Shown here one piece after another: positions 16,483 to 25,149 of a DNA stretch of 64,000 nt; within the stretch, counting starts at the first letter, position 1, and each line of letters starts with the position of its first letter. The stretch covers positions 2,728,001-2,792,000 of the forward strand of contig OZ253956.1 in the NCBI GenBank assembly GCA_965267355.1, read 5' to 3'. Source of the DNA: GCA-002793235 sp965267355 (GTDB taxonomy: Bacteria; Bacteroidota; Bacteroidia; Flavobacteriales_E; Vicingaceae). Position numbers and translations under genes: made by a program. Below the pieces are notes generated by a model that was not told the origin of the DNA, did not search any database, and saw only the letters and a program-made list of their open reading frames with translations.

Positions 16483-18696
16483 ATGAATACTTTTTTAAAG
16501 TCGTTTCTATGTGTTAGTGTATTATTTTTTAGTTTAAATGTTTATTCCCAAAAGCCTACTAAAGAAGAAAAAAAACTACTTAAAAAAAGTAGAAAATACT
16601 TAGCCAACGAGAAATATACTAAAGCTCAAGAATCTTATTCCAGTTTATTAAAATTGAACCCTAAAAGTGATGTTTATAACTTTGAAAAGGGTTTAAGTTA
16701 TTATTTTTCTGAGCATGAGAGAAGCAAATCCCTTGATTTTTTTAAAGCAGCATTAGCAAACACTAAAGAAGACACTATCCCTGAATTACTTTATTATTTA
16801 GGGAAATCATACCAACTTAACTATCAATTCACAGAAGCTAAAGAGGCGCTTACCAACTTTAAAGATTTTATAAAGGCTCCACCAAAAGGTAAGTCATTAT
16901 TAGAAGAAACCGAAAGAAGTATTACTCACTGCGAAAATGGAATAGAGCTTACAGAAGCTAAAGATAATAATGTTGAAATTAAAAACTTAGGGAACAATAT
17001 CAATACATTAGATAGAGAATACGCTCCTGTTTTTAGAACAGAACACAAAGTTATTTTATTCACTTCCCGCAGAAAATCAAGTAATAATAAAATTGCTAAG
17101 GATTTACTCCCTTACGAAGACATCTTCATTGCTAAACAAACAGATGACGATAATTGGACAATGATAGATGACAGGGAAGAAATAAAAAAACACCTCCCTG
17201 CTAACTACAATACAAAAAAACATGATGCGGGTGTAATATACTCTATTGATGGAAACACTTTATACACCTACAAAAAAGATGTGCTTTGGAAATCAGAGTT
17301 TAAAGATGGGACCTGGACTGAACTAGAAAGATTATCTGATAACATTAACGACAGTAGATTTAATGTTCCTAGTATTACTGTTACTCAAGATGGCAAAACA
17401 TTATTCTTTGTAGCTACCAAAAAAGATGGAGTTGGTGGTAAAGATATATACAAATCTACTATTGATGAAAATGGTAACTGGAATAGTCCTGAACTACTAA
17501 CCGTTATAAACACTCCAGAAGATGAAGATGGACCATTTTTATCTGAAGATGGCAAAACTTTATACTTCTCTTCTAAAGGACATAGTGGTATAGGAGGTTA
17601 TGATTTTTATAAAAGTGAAATTGTTGACGGTAATCCAACCGAACCAGTTAATTTAGGCATCCCTGTTAACTCACCTTTTGATGACATCTACATGGTAGTA
17701 GATAATAAAACTGAAATTGGCTTTTTCTCTTCTGATAGAGATGGTGGTTTTGGAGCGATGGATATCTACCAATTTGATATGTCATGTCCTAATATAGAAA
17801 ACACAGAAATTAAAGGTATCGTTTATAACCAAACTGAAAAGCTCCCACTTCAAGCTACTTTAACCTTAACTGATGTAGAAAACAGCAACAGTTCAACTTC
17901 AACAAAGTCACTTACAAGTAACGGAAAGTTTTTATTGGTTGCTCCTCCCGAAAAGTCTTATACTTTGAGTATTGAAGCCACAGGGTTTGAAAAGCAAACA
18001 ATAAGCATTGACATCCCAAAACAATGTGAATATTATTCTTTATTTGTTGAGCTAGCATTAGAAAAAGCAGAAAAAAATGGTGAAACTACGCAAACTTTAA
18101 CTGCAAGAAATTCTTTCTTTAACAGAGAGCAAGCTGTACCAAGTAACCAAGATATAAGTACAATAGAAAATGAAGTGCCATTTATAGCTGATGCTAATGA
18201 TAAAGATTTTGACAACGATAAAAAATTGATTGCATTCACAAGAACAATTGATACTGCAAATACTGATTTAAATTATTCAATAGTATCAAACACTATCAAC
18301 TACAAAACCCCTGTAATAGATTCTGCAGCAGTTGAATACAAAGAACTGTTCGCTTACAATGGAACTGAAATTAATTCTACAACCAGTGAATATACATCAT
18401 TTGTTAACAAGGTAGTTGCTAAAGTCAATGCCTTTGGTAAAGTTGATATTACTATTGAATCTAGTGCATCTAAAGTGCCTACAACAACTTATAAATCAAA
18501 TATCAACTTAACTTCTATCAGAGGGGATAAAGCTAAAGAAACCATCCTTAAAAGCTTAGCAGACAAAGGTATTGATGTTGATAAGGTTTCTTTTAGTGGA
18601 ATTAACTCTGTGATAAATGGTCCTAAGTATACTGGAGATTACCAGGATACAAAAAAATATAAGCCTCATCAGTATGTGAAATTTACTGTTAAGTAA
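16483..18696 (+). CDS. TPR-PD40 beta-propeller envelope protein with C-terminal OmpA-related domain (copy 2)
   Basis: A paralogue of the preceding gene with the same order: signal peptide, TPRs, PD40 propeller (LYFSSKGHSGIGGYDFYKS), regulatory-like beta domain (NQTEKLPLQATLTLTDVENS) and the C-terminal domain (ESSASKVPTTTY, NGPKYTGDYQDTKKYKPHQY). It lacks the coiled coil of copy 1; the linker there is low-complexity and acidic instead. I choose the ATG at 16483 because MNTFLKSFLCVSVLFFSLNV gives a clean signal peptide, while the frame from 16459 puts eight extra residues before it. The 25-49 base gap after copy 1 has no terminator, so they are probably cotranscribed. Confidence 0.7.
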   Translation: MNTFLKSFLCVSVLFFSLNVYSQKPTKEEKKLLKKSRKYLANEKYTKAQESYSSLLKLNPKSDVYNFEKGLSYYFSEHERSKSLDFFKAALANTKEDTIPELLYYLGKSYQLNYQFTEAKEALTNFKDFIKAPPKGKSLLEETERSITHCENGIELTEAKDNNVEIKNLGNNINTLDREYAPVFRTEHKVILFTSRRKSSNNKIAKDLLPYEDIFIAKQTDDDNWTMIDDREEIKKHLPANYNTKKHDAGVIYSIDGNTLYTYKKDVLWKSEFKDGTWTELERLSDNINDSRFNVPSITVTQDGKTLFFVATKKDGVGGKDIYKSTIDENGNWNSPELLTVINTPEDEDGPFLSEDGKTLYFSSKGHSGIGGYDFYKSEIVDGNPTEPVNLGIPVNSPFDDIYMVVDNKTEIGFFSSDRDGGFGAMDIYQFDMSCPNIENTEIKGIVYNQTEKLPLQATLTLTDVENSNSSTSTKSLTSNGKFLLVAPPEKSYTLSIEATGFEKQTISIDIPKQCEYYSLFVELALEKAEKNGETTQTLTARNSFFNREQAVPSNQDISTIENEVPFIADANDKDFDNDKKLIAFTRTIDTANTDLNYSIVSNTINYKTPVIDSAAVEYKELFAYNGTEINSTTSEYTSFVNKVVAKVNAFGKVDITIESSASKVPTTTYKSNINLTSIRGDKAKETILKSLADKGIDVDKVSFSGINSVINGPKYTGDYQDTKKYKPHQYVKFTVK

Positions 18697-18797
18697 ATTG
18701 GCTTTTATTCTTTCTATCTTTTTAAAAATCGCTAAAAAAATAATACCTTTAATGTTTGGTACTGAATTTGCACATTGTGCCATCTAAACAAGGTATT

Positions 18798-20330
18798 TTG
18801 AACAAGATTAGGCATCTTATAACAGTTTTATTATGTTCTCTGATTGCGGTTACTGCATTTGGTCAACGACCTGACCCTGACGCTGCTGCAGAGCATTTTA
18901 AATTTGGAAATTTTATAGATGCACTACCTGTTTATGAGAAATTAATGGATAAGGATCCTGAAAATGCAGATTACCCGTACAAAGCTGGTTTATGTGTGTT
19001 GCTTACTGAAAGAGATAAATCAAAAGCAGTAAAGTATTTAGAAATTGCTGATCAACGAAAAGCTGATCCTGATGTTAAATTTTACCTTGGTAAAGCCTAC
19101 CATTACAACTTAAAGCTAGATGAAGCTTTAGACGCTTTTAGCCAATACAAAACCAGTAATGGTGGAACTAAACAAGCAGAAGTAGATAGAGAGATAGAAA
19201 TGGTGAAAAACGCTCAAAAATTAATCTCCTCTCCCATTGATGTGTCGTTTGAGAATGCTGGCGACAAAATAAATACAGAATATCCAGACTATTATCCCTT
19301 TGTTACGCCTAATGAATCTTTTATGGTTTTTACTTCCCGAAGAAAAAGTGGGGTTCGAGAATTTGATGGTTATTATCCTTCTGCAATTTATTATAGTGCT
19401 GTAGTTAATGGAGAATTTGTTCCTTCTAAAAAAGGGAACTCAATGATTAACTCTACTTTTGATGATCAGGCAGTTGGCCTATCATACAATGCCGACAAAC
19501 TATTCATCTATTTTGATGATATTAAAAATGTAGGCGATATTTATGAAGCTCCCATTAAAGATTTTAAATTTAAAAAGAAAGTAAAAATGGGTGATAATGT
19601 AAACTCTAAAGGGTTTGAAAGTTCTGCTACTATTTCAGCTGATGGAAACACCTTATTTTTTGCAAGCCGAAGAGATGGAGGTCTTGGAGGTAAAGATATT
19701 TACATGACCAGAAAACTACCTACTGGAGAATGGGCTCAACCTCAAAACCTAGGAGAAAATATCAATACTAAGTATGATGAAGATTTTCCTAATCTATTTT
19801 ATGATGGTTCTACACTCTACTTCTCTTCTAAAGGACACAACAGTATGGGAGGGTTCGACTACTTTAAAAGTACCTGGGATCCAGAAACAAACGCATGGAG
19901 TAAGCCAGAAAATTTAGGTTATCCTTTAAATACTCCGCTTGATAATATATGTATCTCTTTTACAGAAGATCAAAGACATGCATATGTTTCAACATGGAGA
20001 GAAGACAGTAAAGGTTTTCAAGACATCTATAAAGTAACCTTTAATGAACTAGATATAAGACAAACAATTTTCAAATCCAAAATTATTGAAACAGACGGAA
20101 CAGAACCCATAAAAGATGCATTTGTCGTTGTTACTAATGATAGAACAATGGAAGAATACAATTACACTCCTAACTCTAATAATGGCTCTTTTATTATTGC
20201 CATTCCACCTGGTAGCTACACCATTACCATTGATGCACCAGGATATGCTCCTTTCACTGAAAATTTAAAAGTTAATGGTAAAAGCGACTATATTCCTTTT
20301 ACTAATAAAGAATTTACGCTTACTAAATAA
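18798..20330 (+). CDS. TPR-PD40 beta-propeller exported protein without OmpA-related domain (copy 3)
   Basis: The third tandem relative: a signal peptide (HLITVLLCSLIAVTAFGQ), TPR-like helices, PD40 repeats (ISADGNTLFFASRRDGGLGG, GSTLYFSSKGHNSMGGFDYF) and a C-terminal carboxypeptidase-regulatory-like domain (IAIPPGSYTITIDAPGY). It ends there, lacking the C-terminal domain of copies 1 and 2. The frame has no early ATG. I place the start at the TTG at 18798; GTG at 18777 and TTG at 18756 are alternatives. It is followed three bases later by the exonuclease gene. A periplasmic or outer-membrane partner of the two larger paralogues is a plausible but unproven role. Confidence 0.65.
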   Translation: MNKIRHLITVLLCSLIAVTAFGQRPDPDAAAEHFKFGNFIDALPVYEKLMDKDPENADYPYKAGLCVLLTERDKSKAVKYLEIADQRKADPDVKFYLGKAYHYNLKLDEALDAFSQYKTSNGGTKQAEVDREIEMVKNAQKLISSPIDVSFENAGDKINTEYPDYYPFVTPNESFMVFTSRRKSGVREFDGYYPSAIYYSAVVNGEFVPSKKGNSMINSTFDDQAVGLSYNADKLFIYFDDIKNVGDIYEAPIKDFKFKKKVKMGDNVNSKGFESSATISADGNTLFFASRRDGGLGGKDIYMTRKLPTGEWAQPQNLGENINTKYDEDFPNLFYDGSTLYFSSKGHNSMGGFDYFKSTWDPETNAWSKPENLGYPLNTPLDNICISFTEDQRHAYVSTWREDSKGFQDIYKVTFNELDIRQTIFKSKIIETDGTEPIKDAFVVVTNDRTMEEYNYTPNSNNGSFIIAIPPGSYTITIDAPGYAPFTENLKVNGKSDYIPFTNKEFTLTK

Positions 20331-20333
20331 TTC

Positions 20334-21098
20334 ATGAATCTAAAATTATCAAAACCCCTTGCTTTCTTCGATTTGGAAACAACTGGGTTGAACATTGCAT
20401 CTGACAGAATTGTAGAAATATCTATTGTTAAAGTAATGCCTAATGGCGACAAAGATATCAAAACAAAACTAGTTAATCCAACTATCCCGATTAGTAAAGA
20501 AGCTTCATCAATACATGGTATAACAGATGATGATGTGAAAGACAAGGCAACATTCAAAGAAATAGCTCATGAGTTACACCAATTTATTGATGGCTGTGAT
20601 TTAGCTGGGTATAATTCTAACAAATTTGATATTCCCTTACTAGCGGAAGAATTTTTAAGGGCTGAAATTGATTTTGACGTGTCAAAAAGAAATTTAATAG
20701 ATGTTCAAAATATCTTCCATAAAATGGAAAGAAGAACCTTATCAGCTGCTTATAAGTTTTATTGTGGTAAAGAATTAGAAGATGCGCATAGTGCTGAAGC
20801 AGATACTACTGCTACCTATGAAATTTTAGAAGCTCAGATAGAAAAATATGACGAACTAAAAGGTGATGCTAAGTTTTTGTGTGAATTTTCTCAGATGACT
20901 AAAAATGTTGATTTATTAGGTAGAATTGTATACAATAAAGCTGGTATTGAAGTTTTTAATTTTGGCAAGCACAAAGGAAAACCTGTTGTTGAAATTTTAG
21001 AAAAAGAACCTGGTTATTATAGTTGGATGATGAATGGAGACTTTCCACTTTATACAAAAAAGGTTTTAACTGCCATTCGACTAAAATCTAAGCTATAA
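20334..21098 (+). CDS. DEDDh-family 3'-5' exonuclease with DUF3820-like C-terminus
   Basis: A DnaQ-like exonuclease of 254 residues. The ExoI motif FFDLETTGL holds D13 and E15. ExoII is in DLAGYNSNKFDIPLL, and ExoIII is AHSAEADTTATYEIL with the His and Asp. The C-terminal 50 residues (FNFGKHKGKPVVEIL, GYYSWMMNGDFPLYTKK) match the DUF3820-type small domain often attached to such nucleases. It probably trims DNA or RNA 3' ends. It starts three bases after the PD40 gene and two bases before the next gene, so it sits in an operon of otherwise unrelated enzymes. Confidence 0.88.
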   Translation: MNLKLSKPLAFFDLETTGLNIASDRIVEISIVKVMPNGDKDIKTKLVNPTIPISKEASSIHGITDDDVKDKATFKEIAHELHQFIDGCDLAGYNSNKFDIPLLAEEFLRAEIDFDVSKRNLIDVQNIFHKMERRTLSAAYKFYCGKELEDAHSAEADTTATYEILEAQIEKYDELKGDAKFLCEFSQMTKNVDLLGRIVYNKAGIEVFNFGKHKGKPVVEILEKEPGYYSWMMNGDFPLYTKKVLTAIRLKSKL

Positions 21099-21099
21099 A

Positions 21100-22218
21100 A
21101 TGTATAACCAATTTAGCTACTGGGAAAACAGCACCTATTTCAACAATGTTGACCTTGTAGTTATTGGAAGTGGTATTGTTGGGCTTAATTCCGCTATACA
21201 TTACAAAAAAGCTCATCCTGACCATAAAGTTTTAGTTTTAGAAAGAGGTATACTCCCTAATGGCGCAAGTACTAAAAATGCAGGTTTTGCATGTTTTGGA
21301 AGTCCTAGTGAGTTATTAGATGACTTATCTAATAATTCTGAAGACATCGTTTTTAGTATTTTAGAAAAGCGTTGGAAAGGCTTGCAAGAACTAAGAAATC
21401 TTTTAGGAGATGAAAACATAGATTTTCAAAATAATTTTGGGTTTGAATTATTTACCAACCGTGAACTATTTTCAGAATACTCTGATAAGATAAATTACCT
21501 CAACTCTAAGCTCCAAAATATTGTTGGTACTTCCCCCTATTCTATTGTTGAAAATAAATTCGGATTTAATAATTTATCTGGTATCATTAAAAACCAGTAT
21601 GAGGGACAGATTGATACAGGTAAAATGATGAAATCATTAACCCAATTGGCTCAACAGCTAAATATTAATATTATCAACGGTGTTAAAGTAAATACTATTA
21701 CTGATAACAATACTAATATTGAGCTTAGCACTAATAATATTGGAGTAATCAAATCTAAGAAAGTGATTGTTGCTACTAATGGGTTTGCTAAACAACTTCT
21801 CAGTGTAAATGTAAACCCAGCTCGTGCGCAAGTGCTAGTAACCAAACCTATTAAAAACTTACCTTTTAAAGGTACTTTCCACTACGATAAAGGATATTAT
21901 TACTTCCGAAATATACATAATAGAGTTTTATTTGGAGGTGGAAGGAATTTAGATTTTGAAGGAGAAACTACTGACGAAATAAATGCCAACACTAAAATTA
22001 TTGATGAATTAAAAAGATTATTAAAAGAAGTAATTTTACCTAACACCCCACATGAAATTGACCAGACTTGGGCAGGAATAATGGGTGTTGGTAATACAAA
22101 AGAAACAATAGTTAAGCATTATTCTGAAAACATTGTTTGTGCAGTTAAAATGGGAGGTATGGGTGTTGCTATTGGTAGTTTAATAGGAAAAGAAGCTGCT
22201 GAACTTATAAAACAGTAA
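21100..22218 (+). CDS. FAD-dependent oxidoreductase (DAO family)
   Basis: A 372-residue flavoprotein of the D-amino acid oxidase/glycine oxidase fold. The dinucleotide-binding motif VVIGSGIVGLNSAIHY lies at about residues 20-35. The second FAD segment is LPNGASTKNAGFACFG, and the C-terminal GMGVAIGSLIGKEAAE is the usual closing FAD loop. It probably oxidises an amine or amino acid; the substrate is unknown. It is in a tightly spaced operon with the exonuclease before it and the FAH-family gene three bases after it. Confidence 0.82.
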   Translation: MYNQFSYWENSTYFNNVDLVVIGSGIVGLNSAIHYKKAHPDHKVLVLERGILPNGASTKNAGFACFGSPSELLDDLSNNSEDIVFSILEKRWKGLQELRNLLGDENIDFQNNFGFELFTNRELFSEYSDKINYLNSKLQNIVGTSPYSIVENKFGFNNLSGIIKNQYEGQIDTGKMMKSLTQLAQQLNINIINGVKVNTITDNNTNIELSTNNIGVIKSKKVIVATNGFAKQLLSVNVNPARAQVLVTKPIKNLPFKGTFHYDKGYYYFRNIHNRVLFGGGRNLDFEGETTDEINANTKIIDELKRLLKEVILPNTPHEIDQTWAGIMGVGNTKETIVKHYSENIVCAVKMGGMGVAIGSLIGKEAAELIKQ

Positions 22219-22221
22219 AGT

Positions 22222-22833
22222 ATGAAAATAATTTGCATAGGCAGAAACTACATTGATCATGCAAAGGAATTAAATAACCCTGTTCCTAAAGAACCTGTAT
22301 TCTTTTGTAAACCAGATACGGCTATTCTACCAAAAAAGAACCCTTTTGTTTATCCAAGTTTCAGTAAAGATGTTCACCATGAGGTAGAGATAGTGGTTAG
22401 AATTAACCGTTTGGGCAAACATATTGATGAAAAATTTGCACACAAATATTACAACGAAATAGGAATTGGTGTTGACTTTACTGCAAGAGATGTGCAGCAG
22501 CAATGCAAAGAAAAAGGGTTGCCCTGGGAAAAAGCGAAAGCTTTTGATGGCTCTGCTCCTATTAGTAAATTTCATAAACTAGATGAATTTGGAGACATTA
22601 ATAATTTAAATTTCAGTCTTCAGGTTAATGGAGAAACCCAGCAATCTGGAAACACCAGCAATATGATTTTCAATGTAAATCAAATCATAGCCTATGTATC
22701 TCAATTTTTCACGCTCAAAATAGGTGATTTAATTTTCACTGGAACTCCTAAAGGTGTAGGCCCTGTGGCCATTAACGATAAAATTGAATGTTTTATAGAA
22801 GAAAAATCTTTACTAAATTTTAATGTAAAATGA
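22222..22833 (+). CDS. Fumarylacetoacetate hydrolase family protein
   Basis: A 203-residue FAH-fold protein. The family start KIICIGRNYIDHAKEL, the metal-binding acidic motif HHEVEIVVRI and the closing GDLIFTGTPKGVGP are all present. Members hydrolyse or decarboxylate beta-diketo acids or act as acylpyruvases and oxaloacetate decarboxylases; the short single-domain form here is closest in outline to acylpyruvase/FAHD1-type proteins. Its stop overlaps the start of the NADH dehydrogenase gene by four bases. The substrate is inferred only at family level. Confidence 0.85.
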   Translation: MKIICIGRNYIDHAKELNNPVPKEPVFFCKPDTAILPKKNPFVYPSFSKDVHHEVEIVVRINRLGKHIDEKFAHKYYNEIGIGVDFTARDVQQQCKEKGLPWEKAKAFDGSAPISKFHKLDEFGDINNLNFSLQVNGETQQSGNTSNMIFNVNQIIAYVSQFFTLKIGDLIFTGTPKGVGPVAINDKIECFIEEKSLLNFNVK

Positions 22834-24107
22834 ATATACCAGAAATTGAATTACCTAGAATAGTAGTAATAGGATGTGGGTTTGCTGGATTAAAGTTTTG
22901 TAAAAAAATAGATAGTAAAAAGTATCAAATTGTTCTTCTTGATAAAAATAATTACCACACTTTTCAACCTCTTCTATATCAGGTAGCAAGTAGCGGTCTG
23001 GAACCGGACTCTATAGTCTATCCTATTAGGAAAATTTTTAAAGGAAAAAAGAACTTCTTTTTTAGAATAGCTGAAACAAAATCTATTAATAGTGAGAAAA
23101 AAATAATAACTACTACCATAGGAGATTTACAATATGACACACTGGTAATTGCAACAGGTGCAAATACTAATTATTTTGGAATAGAAAATATTGAAAAACA
23201 TTCTATGCCGATGAAAAACCTTACAGAAGCTTTAGATTTAAGAAGTTTGATTATACAAAACTTTGAAGAATCACTTAATACTTCTGATTTACTTGAACGA
23301 GAGAAGTTAATGAATTTTATCATTGTAGGAGCTGGTCCTACAGGGATAGAATTGGCTGGAGCTTTAGCAGAGCTAAGAGATCATATTTTACCGAACGATT
23401 ATCCTGATTTAGATATTAGAAGGATGCAAATTCACATCATTGAAGCTAACAATAGAGTTTTGGCTAACATGAGTAAAGAGTCATCCAAAAGGACCGAAAA
23501 GTATTTAAAAGCACAGGATATTAACATTTGGCTTAATACAACTGTAAATGATTATGATGGCAGCAATGTTATTACTAATAAAAAAGAGTTTAAAGCAGGT
23601 ACTTTAATTTGGGCAGCAGGAATAAAGGGTGCTTACCCTAATGGATTAAAAACAGAAACTACAAGAGGTAATAGAATAATTGTTGATGAGTTTAATAAAA
23701 TAAAAACACTCTCCGATATCTATGTTATTGGAGACCTTGCTTGCATCCAATCAAAAAAATACCCTGAAGGCAACCCTATGTTAGCATCAGTTGCCGAGCA
23801 ACAAGGGAAACAGTTGGCTAAAAATTTGAATTTAAGGGCTAATGGAAAAGAAATGCATCCATTCAGGTATAATGATAAAGGAACAATGGCAACAATAGGA
23901 AGAAATAAAGCGGTAGTTGATTTATCATTTATTAAGTTTGGAGGTCTTTTTGGTTGGTTAACCTGGATGTTTGTTCATTTAATGCTGCTAGTAGATTTTA
24001 GAAGTAGATTGGTCGTTTTTACTAACTGGGTTTGGAGCTACCTTAAGTATGACAAAGGAACTAGATTAATCATTAGAAAATATAAACCAAATAAAAAATC
24101 CTCCTAA
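22830..24107 (+). CDS. ndh: Type II NADH:quinone oxidoreductase (NDH-2)
   Basis: A 425-residue single-subunit flavoprotein that oxidises NADH and reduces the quinone pool without pumping protons. Two Rossmann motifs are visible: VVIGCGFAGLKFC for FAD and IIVGAGPTGIELAGAL for NADH. Typical NDH-2 text includes NNYHTFQPLLYQVASSGLEP near the quinone site and the end of the FAD domain ASVAEQQGKQLAKNL. A hydrophobic C-terminal stretch (about 375-410) should bind the membrane. Last gene of the operon, followed by a hairpin shared with the convergent prohibitin gene. Confidence 0.9.
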   Translation: MNIPEIELPRIVVIGCGFAGLKFCKKIDSKKYQIVLLDKNNYHTFQPLLYQVASSGLEPDSIVYPIRKIFKGKKNFFFRIAETKSINSEKKIITTTIGDLQYDTLVIATGANTNYFGIENIEKHSMPMKNLTEALDLRSLIIQNFEESLNTSDLLEREKLMNFIIVGAGPTGIELAGALAELRDHILPNDYPDLDIRRMQIHIIEANNRVLANMSKESSKRTEKYLKAQDINIWLNTTVNDYDGSNVITNKKEFKAGTLIWAAGIKGAYPNGLKTETTRGNRIIVDEFNKIKTLSDIYVIGDLACIQSKKYPEGNPMLASVAEQQGKQLAKNLNLRANGKEMHPFRYNDKGTMATIGRNKAVVDLSFIKFGGLFGWLTWMFVHLMLLVDFRSRLVVFTNWVWSYLKYDKGTRLIIRKYKPNKKSS

Positions 24108-24126
24108 AAATATTAGAAGGATTTTT
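24094..24126. terminator. Bidirectional terminator between ndh and the prohibitin gene
   Basis: AAAAATCCT pairs with AGGATTTTT, with a weaker inner stem (CTAA/TTAG). It lies between two convergent genes and ends in T runs on both strands. Confidence 0.7.
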
Positions 24127-24135
24127 AATATATAA

Positions 24136-24978
24136 TTACTGATTACCCAAAATCAGGGGCATACCATCTTTATCGCCTACTACCACAACTTTAGTGTTAG
24201 GAGATTTAGCTAACTCTAATGTAGCCTCAATACCTTTCTCCTTCAATATATTAGGAGTTAATGAAGCATTTAATATCCTATTCGCCTCTGCTTTACCCTC
24301 AGCCGCAATCTTAATACGCTCTGCCTCTTTTTGTTCTTTTTGAAGCTTAAACTCATACTCTAAAGAAGCTTGTTCTTGCTTCAATTTATTTTCAATTGCT
24401 GTCTTAATGGTAGGCGGTAAAGTAATATCTCTAACCAGTACTGCATTTAATTGAATGTATTGCCCATCTAATATCTTCTTAGTTTCTTCATAAATTTCCG
24501 TTTGAATTGCATCTCTTTTAGTAGAATAAATCTCTTCAGGAGTATATCTACCAATCACACTTCTACTTGCTGAACGAATAGATGGTTTAACCACTCTATC
24601 TAAATAATCCTGACCTTTTTCTTGGTGTAACTTTGGCAAATCACTTTTTACAGGCTGATACCAAGAAGAAACTTCTAATGAGATTTCCAATCCATTAGAT
24701 GATAGTACAGCCATATCTTCCATTACTTCTTGTTGTCTAATTTCATATCTAATCATTTTATTCCAAGGGGCTATAAAATTTAACCCTTCTCCGTAAGTAT
24801 GCTCTGTTTCAACTCCATCACCCCATGTTCTAAATAAGACACCTGCCTCCCCAGCTCCAATAGTAACTGTGCTCTTCCATGCCGCTATAAGTAGTAAAAT
24901 GACTACTATAATTGTTATTATTACTCTTTTCCCGCTTTTTGGAAATTCGGGAATATCCATTTGTTGATAATCAGCCAT
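24136..24978 (-). CDS. Prohibitin/band 7 (SPFH) family membrane protein
   Basis: A 280-residue prohibitin homologue: one N-terminal membrane anchor (about 18-35), an SPFH domain (about 37-200; GEAGVLFRTWGDGVE, EIRQQEVMEDMAVLSSNGLE) and a helical, coiled-coil C-terminal part rich in Lys/Glu/Ala (LQKEQKEAERIKIAAEGKAE). SPFH proteins form large rings that organise membrane areas and regulate membrane proteases such as FtsH. The gene stands alone with a good TAACTTTG promoter, convergent to ndh. No partner protease is next to it. Confidence 0.9.
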   Translation of the reverse strand: MADYQQMDIPEFPKSGKRVIITIIVVILLLIAAWKSTVTIGAGEAGVLFRTWGDGVETEHTYGEGLNFIAPWNKMIRYEIRQQEVMEDMAVLSSNGLEISLEVSSWYQPVKSDLPKLHQEKGQDYLDRVVKPSIRSASRSVIGRYTPEEIYSTKRDAIQTEIYEETKKILDGQYIQLNAVLVRDITLPPTIKTAIENKLKQEQASLEYEFKLQKEQKEAERIKIAAEGKAEANRILNASLTPNILKEKGIEATLELAKSPNTKVVVVGDKDGMPLILGNQ

Positions 24979-25003
24979 AGTTATTCTTTATTATTTTAGA
25001 TGT

Positions 25004-25011
25004 CAAAGTTA
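25004..25011 (-). promoter_or_regulatory. Predicted -7 promoter element of the prohibitin gene
   Basis: The minus strand reads TAACTTTG, a full TAnnTTTG match, 25 bases before the ATG at 24978. Confidence 0.55.
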
Positions 25012-25149
25012 TCCATTCTTATTTGATTGAGGGAAATTATCTTTTCCTGTCAATTTAACATAATATTTAAGTGTATTCTGCCATAATTTCTTAAAAATAG
25101 CAATGGAATACTGTTTGACGAATGTTAGTTGAACTAAAACTTATAGATT

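Noticed and set aside
14160..18696. Naming either PD40 protein as the T9SS component PorE
   Set aside because: The domain order fits, but many Bacteroidetes proteins share it and no other T9SS core gene is in the window.
24979..25149. CIRCE or heat-shock operator before clpB
   Set aside because: No inverted repeat of CIRCE type was seen; only the prohibitin -7 element could be recognised in this gap.
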